Positions 11,511 to 22,229 of a stretch of 64,000 nt of DNA are shown one piece after another. Source of the DNA: Hirundichthys speculiger (taxonomy: Eukaryota > Chordata > Actinopteri > Beloniformes > Exocoetidae). Made by a program: the position numbers and the translations under genes. Positions within the stretch are counted from its first letter, which is position 1; every line of letters starts with the position of its first letter. A model generated the notes under the pieces. That model had not been told where the DNA came from, searched no databases, and saw only the letters and a list, made by a program, of their open reading frames with translations. The stretch is taken from assembly GCA_018398805.1 (NCBI GenBank), contig JAGFBZ010000939.1, positions 372,001-436,000 of the forward strand, given 5' to 3'.

Positions 11511-12234
11511 GACTGGATGTATTGACGACCAGGGTGACTTAATCTATTGACGACCAGGGTGACTGAATTTATTGACGACCACGGTGACTTGACGACCAGG
11601 GTGACTATTGACGACCAGGGTGACTGACTGATTATTGACGACCAGGGTGACTGGATTGAACGACGGGTGATGATGATTGACGACCAGGGTGACTTATTGA
11701 CGACCAGGGTGACTGAATCTATGACGACCAGGGTGACTGAATGATGCCGACCAGGGTGACTGGATGTATTGACGACAGGGTGACTGAATTGACGACCAGG
11801 GTGATGGATGTATTGACGACCAGGGTGACTGGATGTATGACCAGGGTGATGAATATTGACGACCAGGGTGACTGAGTATGACGACCAGGGTGACTGAATC
11901 TATTGACGACCAGGGTGACTGAATTTATTGACGACCAGGGTGACTGGATGTATTGACGACCAGAGTGACTGAATTTATTGACGACCAGGGTGACTGAATC
12001 TATTGACGACCAGGGTGACTGAATTTATTGACGACCAGGGTGACTGGATGTATTGACGACCAGGGTGACTGGATGTATTGACGACCAGGGTGACTGGATG
12101 TATTGATGACCAGGGTGACTGGATGTATTGATGACCAGGGTGACTGAATCTATTGACGACCAGGGTGACTGGATGTATTGATGACCAGAGTGACTGAATC
12201 TATTGACGACCAGGGTGACTGGATGTATTGACGA
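11511..12234. repeat. 25-bp minisatellite
   Basis: About 28 copies of a 25-bp unit built on TATTGACGACCAGGGTGACT with a variable spacer (GAATC, GAATT or GGATG). Units in the first half carry deletions; those after 11900 are regular. Several units read TGATGACC instead of TGACGACC, as expected from CpG decay. The array continues briefly at 12693-12716, so the LTR between was inserted into it. Confidence 0.97.
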
Positions 12235-12692
12235 TGTTGTGGCAATTTTTATAAATTGCACAAATTAAAATTATAGATCCTTAACAAAATGCAACAGCAG
12301 AGCTCAAACTTTTAACCAGGTTTATTTCAGCTGAGCTCAACAGCGGGGAACACAGTCATGCAGCCTGGAGGCTGGATGATTGTGCCCACCGTAATCCACA
12401 TTTACATCCCTTATATAGTAGTCTGATATAACAAAAGGCAATTTACATCTCTTACACAAGGAAGTCTTATTGACCAAATGGCAGGAACTGATTCAATCAA
12501 CATTTGAGTAAGTGTTAAGACAGTCTTCCTCTCTGGGAAAATTGTCACAATACACTGATAAAGGTGTTAGCAACTTTCGTCTGGAAATGTTGATTGAACA
12601 TTTGACATTCTGTATTCAAATTCTACCAGGACAGTCTTTTCATCTGAGTTCTTTGTTATACTTAGCATTCTGTATTCAAATTTTCCACGACA
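12235..12692 (-). mobile_element. Solo LTR inserted in the minisatellite
   Basis: Read on the minus strand it begins TGTCGTGGAAAATTTG and ends TTGCCACAACA, giving TG..CA ends with short inverted repeats. It holds a TATA-box-like TATATAAG (complement of 12410-12419) and an AATAAA signal (complement of 12321-12326) about 85 bp downstream, the expected U3-R order. The flanks read ACGA (12231-12234) and ATGA (12693-12696), a 4-bp duplication differing by one CpG-type change, and both sides are minisatellite sequence. No internal retrotransposon genes adjoin it, so it is a solo LTR. The superfamily is uncertain; Gypsy or ERV-like would fit. Confidence 0.75.
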
Positions 12693-12716
12693 ATGACCAG
12701 ATTGTCTGGATGTATT

Positions 12717-14626
12717 GGCTCCAGCCATCTTCCCTCAAAACTCCCTGAATTATTTCTTATTTCTTTCTTCCAAAATATGTTTTTTGTTCTTCATTAACTG
12801 CTTTAACATTTTCTTCAACATCTCCTTTTTTACTTGCTCTGTACTTCTTCCACACCAACTGTCTTTCCTCCACCGCTGCAGCCGTCATCTGCAGGAAGCC
12901 ATGTAAAAGCTCTAATTCTTCTGTGTCCTCGGTGTTGCCATGGTGAATCATGGCAACTGAGCTCCACTGATGATGTCTTTGTGTAGTCGTGGTAACTCGG
13001 GGTCAACAACTTATATTGTTATATTCATTAATGTGAAGTAGAGGCCTCAGTTACAGTCATACAGTGAGTTTAAAGTCATATTACTCCACACCAGCACTCT
13101 TTTAGCTTCTGTATTGATTTCTGGGAAAAACATTCATTTAGAAGCATCAGTTAAGCTCTTCTCTCACTAACCAGTACAGCTGCTCATAATTAGCTCCCCA
13201 CCTAAGGCCATACCCCTTTATCATAACAACTGGTTCGCTTCATGATCCGTGTGTATTGATTGCAGCAGTGCAACACTAAACAGCGGGGTACAAACTTTAC
13301 TGTTTTCATTAGAAAGAACCCGCCTACAATGACTAATTACATGTTGTGCATGCCATTAGAAAACAGCAGTGGATTCTTTGGAATTGGAGCAAAACCTGTG
13401 AGGAGGTGGAAAAAAAGCTCATAAATAAGGTTTCCTGCGTATCATCGATCTATAAAAGCACTTTCATTTTCAAGCTGCAGGTTTTTAAATGATGCTGCTT
13501 GAAAAAAGTAACACTAATCTACTTTTTACAAATGACAATATTGCATTCGTGTTTTTTCTGATGATTTTGATGGGAAATCTCATTCCTCCGTCCAGTAGCG
13601 TCAATTCAGATAATACGATGCTTCAAAGCTGGCAGTGCTGGAAACATCGGCTATTTTCTAGAGATTGTCACCTAAATGAGATGAGTCAGAGATGAGATGA
13701 GCTCACCAGCTTGGTGCTTGTTGTTGTTGGTTTATTTGTTTTTCAGTCTAATGATGACCTCCTTCATTTGCACTGAGATCTCCTTGAACTTTATATCGGT
13801 AGCTTCGGTAAAATGGCTCCCAAATGCAAACTCAATACCTGTTATCAACTCCAGAGCTTTTATCTGCTTCATTTGTATTGAAGTAATAAGAGGAAGGACC
13901 ACACCTGGGCAGTAAACCTGTTTTCAGTCAGCGGTCCAAGTACCTTGAATCCGTTGAAAACTGAGGCACTTTTCTTAAAATGCCTGTAAGTGGAAAATGC
14001 AATATTTTCATGAACCCTCTTGCATTAAAGCTGAAAGTCTACACTTGAATCGTGTCGTGACTGCTTTGAATCAAAACCATTGCTGTGGTGTATATTAAAG
14101 CAAAATTATGGAAACTGTCACTCTCTGGATGCTAATGGACAGTAGCTGTAGGAGCTGCTGCACTAACCCTGTCATTTATAGAAAGGTAATGTTGTTAGTC
14201 AAGCTGTGACTTTTTATTCAAAGCCTGAAATCTGTTAGAGGGACTACAGCGACTCATTCAAATTCAAAACTGACCGTCTGTGGGCTCTTTGGACCGCGAG
14301 GCTGTGTAGAAAGTTTCGTGAAACCACTCGGAGGAGTTTGCCTTGTGATCCAGCGAAGAGTTCTCCAGTGTCAGCTCGACCTGCTGCAAGCCCTCAAGTT
14401 CTTAGCAGAGGAAAGCAATGATTCCATATTTACTAGAAAAATTCTGGAAATTAGTCAGCGTCGTTCCCAACACACCGGAGCTCTGGCTGGATAATTATTC
14501 TCCAGCTGTGATGTCACGGTGTCCTGGAAATCTGAACAGCTCCCTGAGGGAGATTTTCAGATCATCGGGGACTCTAAAGTGACGGTTGATGCTGAAGTTT
14601 TCAGCTTGGTCATTCAGACACACATA
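12717..14626. other. Mostly unique noncoding stretch
   Basis: No gene recognised. Pyrimidine-rich parts at 12740-12860 give meaningless frames. The part 13140-13400 contains CTCATAATTAGCTCC, TTCATTAGAAAG, ATGACTAATTACATG and TGCCATTAGAAAAC, reminiscent of homeodomain-rich conserved noncoding DNA, but without comparison data this is only a hint. Confidence 0.4.
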
Positions 14627-15066
14627 TACCGTATTGGCCAGAATAAAGGAACAACGCTGATTGTGAGACGACCCCTATTTTTAAATATCATTTGGGGAAT
14701 ATAATATGTTGATATTGTTAATAACCATAACGTTATTCAAAAATCGAATTATTTTGCAATGCAAAAGTGGAATAAAACAGTAGTGCAAAGTGTCCTTTGG
14801 CTCATCATATGTGTATCAGAATAGACCTCAGTCCATCACTCATGGAGGTCTTCTGCTTCGAAGGGCTTGCTGTCGCTCTCACCACTCCGACCCCGTCTAG
14901 CAGCGTGAATGTGTATTGACAATAGGCAAGGCACATTTATTTGAAGAGCACAATTCGTACACAAGGCAATTCAAAGTCCTTTACAGATGCATAAAATGAC
15001 AAGAAGGCAAATAGAATCATTCCATAATAAATTAAAAATTAGCCTGGATCTGAACATTGTCAGAGT

Positions 15067-15264
15067 TCAGGTCTGTCTCACATCTTCTGGAATACTGTTC
15101 CACATTTTAGGAGCATAAAACTGAAACGCAGCTTCACCTTGTTTAGTCCTGACTCTGGGCACCAGCAGGAGACCACTACCTGAGGTTCTCAGAGTCTGGG
15201 TTTGTTCATATGGATCTAACATGTCAGAGATGGACTTTGGGGCCATGAAGAGACTTGAACACAA
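15067..15264 (-). pseudogene. LINE reverse transcriptase C-terminal remnant
   Basis: The open stretch encodes SGLLLVPRVRTKQGEAAFQF and a WNSIPEDVRQT motif, the conserved C-terminal end of fish L2-type reverse transcriptases. It continues in frame upstream into WLPVTQRIDFKTALLVFKSL across 15265-15305, joining directly to the first 59-bp repeat unit. It belongs to the family B LINE. Confidence 0.85.
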
Positions 15265-15303
15265 GTAGAGCTGTTTTAAAGTCTATTCTCTGAGTGACAG
15301 GTA

Positions 15304-16777
15304 GCCAGAGACCTCAGGACTGGACTAATATGGTCATTTCCTGGTTCTAGTCAGGACCAGTGCAGAGACCTCAGGACTGGACTAATATGGTCGTATCTCC
15401 TGGTTCTAGTCAGGACCAGTGCAGAGACCTCAGGACTGGACTAATATGGTCATATTTCCTGGTTCTAGTCAGGACCAGTGCAGAGACCTCAGGACTGGAC
15501 TAATATGGTCGTATCTCCTGGTTCTAGTCAGGACCGGTGCAGAGGCCTCAGGACTGGACTAATACGGTTGTATTTCCTGGTTCTAGTCGAGACCGGTGCA
15601 GAGACCTCAGGACTGGACTAACACGGTCGTATTTCCTGGTTCTAGTCAGGACCGGTGCAGAGACCTCAGGACTGGACTAATACGGTCGTATTTCCTGGTT
15701 CTAGTCAGGACCGGTGCAGAGACCTCAGGACTGGACTAATATGGTCGTATCTCCTGGTTCTAGTCAGGACCGGTGCAGAGACCTCAGGACTGGACTAATA
15801 CGGTCGTATCTCCTGGTTCTAGTCAGGACCGGTGCAGAGACCTCAGGACTGGACTAATATGGTCGTATTTCCTGGTTCTAGTCAGGACCAGTGCAGAGAC
15901 CTCAGGACTGGACTAATACGGTCGTATCTCCTGGTTCTAGTCAGGACCGGTGCAGAGACCTCAGGACTGGACTAATACGGTCGTATTTCCTGGTTCTAGT
16001 CAGGACCGGTGCAGAGACCTCAGGACTGGACTAATACGGTCGTATCTCCTGGTTCTAGTCAGGACCGGTGCAGAGACCTCAGGACTGGACTAATACGGTC
16101 GTATTTCCTGGTTCTAGTCAGGACCGGTGCAGAGACCTCAGGACTGGACTAATACGGTCGTATTTCCTGGTTCTAGTCAGGACCGGTGCAGAGACCTCAG
16201 GACTGGACTAATACGGTCGTATCTCCTGGTTCTAGTCAGGACCGGTGCAGAGACCTCAGGACTGGACTAATACGGTCGTATTTCCTGGTTCTAGTCAGGA
16301 CCGGTGCAGAGACCTCAGGACTGGACTAATATGGTCGTATCTCCTGGTTCTAGTCAGGACCGGTGCAGAGACCTCAGGACTGGACTAATACGGTCGTATC
16401 TCCTGGTTCTAGTCAGGACCGGGGCAGAGACCTCAGGACTGGACTAATACGGTCGTATTTCCTGGTTCTAGTCAGGACCGGTGCAGAGACCTCAGGACTG
16501 GACTAATACGGTCGTATTTCCTGGTTCTAGTCAGGACCGGTGCAGAGACCTCAGGACTGGACTAATACGGTCGTATTTCCTGGTTCTAGTCAGGACCGGT
16601 CCAGAGTCCTCAGGACTGGACTAATATGGTCATATTTCCTGGTTCTAGTCAGGACCGGTCCAGAGTCCTCAGGACTGGACTAATATGGTCATATTTCCTG
16701 GTTCTAGACAGGACCAGTGCAGAGACCTCAGGACTGGACTAATACGCTCGTGTCTCCTGGTTCTAGTCAGGACCAGT
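15304..16777. repeat. 59-bp minisatellite derived from LINE coding sequence
   Basis: Twenty-five tandem units of 59 bp (1474 bp in total), highly homogeneous, with common T/C variants in TAATAYGGTCGTATYTCC. Reversed, each unit encodes VLTRTRKYDRISPVLRSL, which is the reverse transcriptase segment expected exactly here between AALVLTRTRR (right flank, 16780-16800) and SLWLPVTQRIDF (left flank, 15270-15310). So the array is an amplification of a piece of the host LINE's own reading frame. 59 is not a multiple of three, so the array destroys the frame. Confidence 0.95.
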
Positions 16778-16819
16778 GCAGCAGTGTTCTGGATGTAGTG
16801 CAGCTGTCTTACAGCTGGT

Positions 16820-17095
16820 TTAGAGCCCAGTGAGCAGGCCGTTACAGTAGTCTAACCTGGTGGAGACCAACACATGGATTTGTCTTTCTGAATCTGGTTT
16901 AGACACTATTCCTTTGATTCTGGCAATGTTTTTTAGATGGTAAAAAGCTGCTGATGTTATTGCTTTAATGTGGCTGTTAAAGTTCAAGTCTGAATCCAAT
17001 ATTACCCCTAAATTTCTGACCTGGTTTTTAGGTTCTAGCGAGAGTCTCAAGGTGACTGATAACACTTTCTCTTTGTTTCTGTGGGCCACAGACAA
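16820..17095 (-). pseudogene. LINE reverse transcriptase thumb-region remnant
   Basis: Encodes NLGVILDSDLNFNSHIKAIT, then FYHLKNIARIKGIVS and STRLDYCNGLLTGL, the conserved segment after the catalytic motifs in L2-clade reverse transcriptases. The YADD box lies upstream, near 17210-17240, in another frame, so at least one frameshift separates them. Part of the family B LINE. Confidence 0.85.
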
Positions 17096-17455
17096 TGATT
17101 TCAGTTTTGTCTGAGTTTAGCTGGAGAAAGTTGTTTTGCATCCACACACTGATCTGTTTGATGCAGTGACACAATTAATCTACAGGTCCATGTTCTCCTG
17201 CTGTCAGTGACACATAGATCTGAGTATCATCTGCATAGTTGTGGTAGGACACATTATAAGCTGCGTATTAGCTGGCCTAATAAAAAAGCATGTACAGATT
17301 GAACAATAAGGGTCCCAGGATTGACCCCTGGGGAACCCCACAGGTCATGGCAATTTGGTCATGGAATAGACTAGACCTCACTTATAAAACGACCCCATTT
17401 TTGGGAATATGATTTCTAGAATAAAAATTCCTCCTGTATTCAGGCCAATGTGGTA

Positions 17456-18199
17456 CGTGCTCTCAACCACTGAAAGTGTCCCTGCATGTCCCATTTAAAC
17501 TGGTCGCTCAGCTGCCCAGTGCCACCGGTTTCACCTCCTGATATAATCGTCATCAACGGGTCGGACTGATGCTACAGCGGAAGAGTTATCAGCAATATCG
17601 GACGTGCATTGTGTGCAGAAGTGAAGTGGTCCCACATGAGTGCGGTGATTGTGATGTTTCGTGCACCGACTGCTGGTCTGCAGTGAGTCTACTCGGCCGA
17701 CATCAGAGCTCAGAGAGCGATTATGTGTTTACTCTGAGAATCTCATCTCCTCTGAATCAATACTCCATTTACCACAGGTGTGGAGCTGAGTAAGGACCGC
17801 CGTGCTGCTGTCCCGTTGCTCTCTCTCTCGTCTCTTCCTCACCTGTTTCTGCGTGATTTTATTCTTCACTCTTCATGGTTCCTCTTTTGCCTCTTTGTAT
17901 CCCTCTCTGTTACCTGTGTTTTTACTTTGTGTTCTTTTTCTTATTCTGTCATCCTGTTACAACCCTGATTTTTCTGTCCTTCTTCCTCCTACTTTATACA
18001 TTTCCACTGAAGTCACTTTCACACAGAATTTAGTGTCCGGAGATGTACACCCCTTCCGGATCCCTCCTCTACTCTGCAGTGGTGATCCCATCACGGCATC
18101 CATGAAGCATCCTGATGCTCTACAACCTCTTTCTGTGTAAAAACGGTCGCTTTTTTCTTATCTTTGCGGTCCACAGCCAGCAACAGGTCTGTAAAATCT
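17456..18199. other. Unassigned noncoding stretch
   Basis: Pyrimidine-rich at 17810-18010. Open frames here are composition effects and no gene was recognised. Confidence 0.45.
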
Positions 18200-18207
18200 C
18201 CGGTCAC

Positions 18208-19255
18208 TAGGGTTGGGCACCGAAAAACGATTCCAAGTAGGAATCGGTTCCTAACGTCCGGTTCTGGAATCGTTTAGAAGATTTTTGAATTTCAATTCCT
18301 TTTTTCGGTTCCTAAATGTCTGCGATAAGTTTTTTGTTTTTTGTTTTGTTTTGTTTTGATTTACTACACTAGTTTGTTGATGTTACTCCGCCTGGCGTAC
18401 TCAACTACGCGCTAGTGGCGACTTCACGTCCGTCGCTGACGGGACTTCACTCGCCACAACATGGATCCCTAGAGACGCCGCTCTCGAGTTTGGCTGCATT
18501 TCAGTCTGGGAAATGACGGCTACCTGGCGCAGTGAAACATCTGTGGGAAACATCTACCAAAGGAGGGTGCACGACTAATATGGCGAGTCCGTCTTCATCC
18601 AGAAACTCTTGCCTTCTCATATACAGTGGTACCTCTACTTACGAATGTCTCTTCATATGAAATTTTCAGGTCACGAAACGCATCAACGGGAAAATATTGC
18701 CTCTTGTTACGAAAGAAATTTCAGGATTCGAAAGGCAGAAATAGAGTAGCACTGCTACTTGCAGCTCCCAGAGTTTACTGAACGTAAGCATACTTGTCGG
18801 CTCTGTATCTCGGTTTGAAAGCGGTTCGTCCGAGCTGCTCTGCCATTGGCTATCGTTTAGCATCTTCCTGGCATCCCATTGGCTAGGAGGGCCTTTTGTC
18901 TGTATGAGCGTAACCCAGCAACTCAGGTAAACTGTTTTTGTCAGTGTTTATCTGTCTGTTTCTGAAAGAGCAGATATGGTCATCTTCCTAAACGTAAACT
19001 GTTGATTCCGTTTTTTGTTGGGCAAAATGTATTTTGGAGGCCAACTGCCAACTGTAACATTTAGGCTGTAAGTGAATTCTGTGTGTGCAAATGTGCATGC
19101 AAGCATGTGTAACATTAAAAATGGCCTGTCGCCTGTGTAAATGTGTCACAGTTTTTTTTTAATGAAAAAAATTCTACTGTTAGATAAGTCGCAATCTGTT
19201 GACCTACACATCAAAGAATCAGAATTGATTAAAATCCAAACGATGCCCAACCCTA
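18208..19255 (+). mobile_element. hAT element with broken BED-finger exon
   Basis: Ends are TAGGGTTGGGCACCG and, reversed at right, TAGGGTTGGGCATCG. The 8-bp flanks CCGGTCAC (18200-18207) and CTGGTCAC (19256-19263) match at seven of eight. From about 18461 the plus strand encodes a decayed BED zinc finger: SRVWLHFSLGNDGYLAQ, then NICGKHLPKEG, with a stop early and a lost Cys. BED fingers are the DNA-binding N-termini of many hAT transposases. The catalytic part is missing. Related minus-strand sequence lies at 37141-37287, 41632-41913 and 43662-43733. Confidence 0.88.
18624..18900. mobile_element. Possible mariner/Tigger-like miniature element
   Basis: Begins ACAGTGGTACCTCTACTTAC with ACGAA words following, as in vertebrate miniature elements starting CAGTGGTACCTCGAC. 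It sits within the hAT at 18208-19255, and related hAT sequence near 41600 lacks it. I could not locate the right end, so the end coordinate is approximate. Confidence 0.4.
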
Positions 19256-19301
19256 CTGGTCACTGACTGCTTTATTCGGTTGCTGAGTAACAGCTAATGT
19301 A

Positions 19302-21050
19302 AATTCAATTCAATTTTATTTATATAGCGTCTGTTACAATGACAATTGTCTCTAGGCGCTTTACAGAGACCCAGAGCATGACCCCCGAGCAAATATCATC
19401 AACTAAGATTATATAATTAAATCCAATCAATGATAATGGCAGGTAAAAAACTCCCACGTAGGGAGAAAAAAAACCTTTATACCAAACAGTGGCAAGGAAA
19501 AACTCCACTTTAAGAGGAAGAAACCTTGAGCAGGACCTGGCTCATATGGGGGGACCTTCCTGCCGAAGGCCAGCCGGGTAGAGAAAGAAAAAGAGGGGAG
19601 ACAGGACAGAGAGAGGATGTAGGACAGAGAGAAGATGGAGGACAGAAAGAGGATGTAGGACAGAGAGAGGAGAGCACAGAAAAAGTAAAAATAAAAATAA
19701 AGAAGTAGTGGAATTGTTGTAGGGTGAATGCAAGCGAGCTATGGAGGGCCCTTGGGCGTGTGGTCAGCGTAATGAGCCATGATAGGCTCTTGAGTATCAG
19801 TAATGTGCGGGTGGGGTGTAGGTGAAGTGTGTGAGAGAAGGGGGAGGAGGAAGGGGTTTGGGTTTAAGAAAAGAGAAGGGTAGGATTTCAAGCAAAAGGA
19901 TGCAATATATAAACATAAACAGATGGAGGCAGCAGCACTGGGATGAGATGGCCAGAGGACCAGGTCGCCGATCACCACGCCAGTCGGTACCCAAACACAA
20001 GTGGAGGAGAACCCCGGGATGGACAGTGGATGGAACTGCAAGTCAGCATGAAACCCAGGAAAAACTCTGGCCTGCAAATACACAAAGAGAAAAGGGGGCA
20101 GAAAACAGCACAACAAACACAGGAAAGCAAAGAAAATGGAGCACAGTTTCAGTAGCAGGGTGCTCCCAAATAATTATAAATGAGCTGGAGGAGGAGGAAG
20201 GGAGGAAGAAAGAAAGGGAAGAAGAAAAGGAGAAGAGCAGTGGAGACACCACTCAGCAGATCATGCTGGTGTCTCCCTGTAGCGTAGGCCTATAGCAGCA
20301 TAACTATGACGAAGCTGTGATTAAGACGAGCTACTCTAGTCTTACTACTACAACTATAGTTATAACTATTAGCCCCTACACACTATAGTTAAGACTAATT
20401 GTAGGCTTTACTGAACAGAAATGTTTTCAATTTAGTTTTAAAGATGGAGATAGTATCAGCCTCCTTAACCCAAACTGGTAGCTGGTTCCATAAAAAAGGT
20501 GCCTGGTAGCAGAAGGCCCGTCCTCCAAACCTACTTTTAGATACTCTAGGAACGACGAGTAATCCTGCACTCTGAGAGCGGAGAGCTCTATTAGGAGCAT
20601 AACGAGCTATCAAGTCTTGTAAATAGCGCGGAGCTAGGCCATTAAGGGCCTTATATGCGAGAAGCAGAATTTTAACTCAATTCTAAATTTCACGGGAAGC
20701 CAATGGAGGGAGGCTAACACGGGAGAGATGTGATCTCGCTTGCGGATTCCTGTCAGCACCCTCGCTGCTGCGTTCTGGATCAATTGAAGGCTATTTAGCG
20801 AGTTTTTTGGACATCCTGCTAACAGCGCATTACAGTAATCCAGTCTAGAGCTAACAAACGCGTGGATTAATTTTTCGGCATCACCCTGGGAGAGGATGCT
20901 CCTAATTTTGGCAATATTTCGGAGATGAAAAAAGGCAGTCTTGCAAACCTGATTAATATGCTGCTTAAATGACATATCCTGATCAAAAATAACTCCAAGG
21001 TTTTTCGCAACTGTGCTGGAAGCCAGCGTAAAAGTTATGCAACAATGAAA
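19302..21050 (-). mobile_element. L2-type LINE, copy A2 (young)
   Basis: The 3' tail at left (ATTCAATTCAATTTTATTTA) is followed by a roughly 1.1-kb 3' UTR that includes three 18-bp units around AGGATGTAGGACAGAGAG (19608-19668). The reverse transcriptase C-terminus occupies 20395 to about 21050. It is 5'-truncated and nearly identical to A3 and A5 where they overlap, which suggests recent activity. No clear target duplication was found. Confidence 0.93.
20395..21050 (-). pseudogene. L2 reverse transcriptase C-terminal half, frameshifted
   Basis: The upstream part encodes [56 protein letters not shown] and [12 protein letters not shown]; the downstream part [17 protein letters not shown] and [20 protein letters not shown]. 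These are the thumb and C-terminal regions of L2-clade reverse transcriptases. One A is missing near 20672 relative to copies A3 and A5 (TTTTAACTC against TTTTAAACTC), shifting the frame between the parts. The endonuclease and catalytic YADD region are absent by 5' truncation. Confidence 0.92.
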
Positions 21051-22200
21051 GTTCTTCCCTGCTAGTTGGTTTGGGACATGCACGGCATCGCTCGCCTTTC
21101 TGGTGTTTCCTCATCAGGAGGGAAACTGAGCTGGTCTCAGCAGACGGTCTCCTCCAGGTTGCTAAGCAGGACCACACGTTTAACGGAGTATCTTGAGTCT
21201 CACGTTGAGACACGGTCAGTAATACAGCCAGTCCCATCAGCCTCTGACAACCTGAGCATTGTGGCTGCAAACCTGGTGGTTCCCTTTGCATCTCCTCTTT
21301 TTTTTCCACTGGTTACAAATCTTTTCCATCTATCCTTCCGTCCCTCCCTCGTCCTCCCATCCGCTCTCCTGTCTAGAACCAATTTCACTGCGGGTCGTGC
21401 GGGGTCTCGGTGCTTTTTTTTGCCAGCGAAGCAGCAGCTGCTGTATTAACCACTTAGCCTTTTTTTCCTCTCCTGCGCTGAGACAATTTATCCATCGCTC
21501 TGGGCAAGAGGAGCGAAATGGCTAAGTCACATGGTGCTATTAAGTTAATTGGCTTGTAATTGACATTTTTTAAATGTTTTACATTTAAATGAGCTGGACG
21601 GGTGTCACGCTGGAAGTCACGGCAGCTGTGGAGCTGATTGGATCTCAGCGAAGCAGCAGTAGAAACAGAAAAACGCAGCGGATGCAGATGCAGGCTGGGG
21701 GACCGGAGTTAACAGAGCTCAGATGCTGGTTATCTTCTTCTCTCCAGATGTTAAAGAGGTCAAAGGTCATCTGTCTTTTGTTTTTTTTTTTTTCCTCTCA
21801 GTCAATCCCCCTGCATGCTGTTGGTTCAGGACGACTGCTGCATGGCTCCACGTTAATGATCGTCTGTCCACAGCAGCGGTCCAAACGCCAACATTTTTAT
21901 TTTTTTATTTTTTTTCTGTTCGTTTCTACAGTGAGGGGAAATTGTGAATACTGGCTTGAAGACATTCAAAACATGAAAAGCATTATTTTTCTTTCTGGTA
22001 ATGTGGGTGAAAGTGCTTCTCCTGGAATTTCAAAAAGCCTTTCTATCACTGGTGAATGGGGGGTTTTTTTTGTCTTACACTGCTATTATTTCATTCCTCT
22101 GGAGACAGTAACCACCTGACAGAAGTGCTAGAGAATAAGCAAAGACCCGTTGAAGTTCAGACGCCCAAGGACAAATAGTGCTTAAATGATCTCCAAAAGG
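21051..22200. other. Unassigned noncoding stretch
   Basis: No gene or named repeat recognised. T-rich tracts at 21780-21800 and 21895-21915. Frames at 21589-22119 look like no known protein. Confidence 0.45.
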
Positions 22201-22229
22201 AGTACAACCCACCAAACATTGCAGGTCGA

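Larger units (their letters stand above)
14935..17375 (-). mobile_element. L2-type LINE, family B, expanded internally
   Basis: A minus-strand LINE. The 3' UTR and end lie at left (GGCAAGGCACATTTATTTG). The reverse transcriptase remnant includes PQGSILGPLLFNLYML (near 17270-17340), YADDTQIYVSL (near 17210-17240), the region KNLGVI-like to SSRLDYCNGLL (16820-17095), and the C-terminus at 15067-15264. The middle of the frame is replaced by a 59-bp tandem array. The element is 5'-truncated and full of stops and frameshifts, hence dead. Confidence 0.88.
14627..17455. mobile_element. Inverted-repeat element hosting a LINE
   Basis: The left end reads TACCGTATTGGCCAGAATA and the right end, reversed, TACCACATTGGCCTGAATAC. 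Both are followed by related GACGACCCC/CATTTTTGGGAATATGA sequence, so these are terminal inverted repeats of one element. Another end of the same family lies at 52526-52614. The LINE at 14935-17375 fills most of the interior. The superfamily was not determined. Confidence 0.55.

Noticed and set aside
12025..12261. 78-codon minus-strand frame with His/Ser/Pro repeats
   Set aside because: It is a translation of the 25-bp minisatellite running into the LTR.
11511..16777. CRISPR-like arrays
   Set aside because: Units are tandem without unique spacers, lie in vertebrate repeat DNA, and one array is a piece of LINE coding sequence.
19822..20295. 157-codon plus-strand frame, with similar frames at 42728-43177 and 57726-58184
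   Set aside because: It recurs only because the L2 3' UTR is repeated. It is antisense to the element, Lys/Glu/Gly-rich by composition, and changes length by frameshift between copies.
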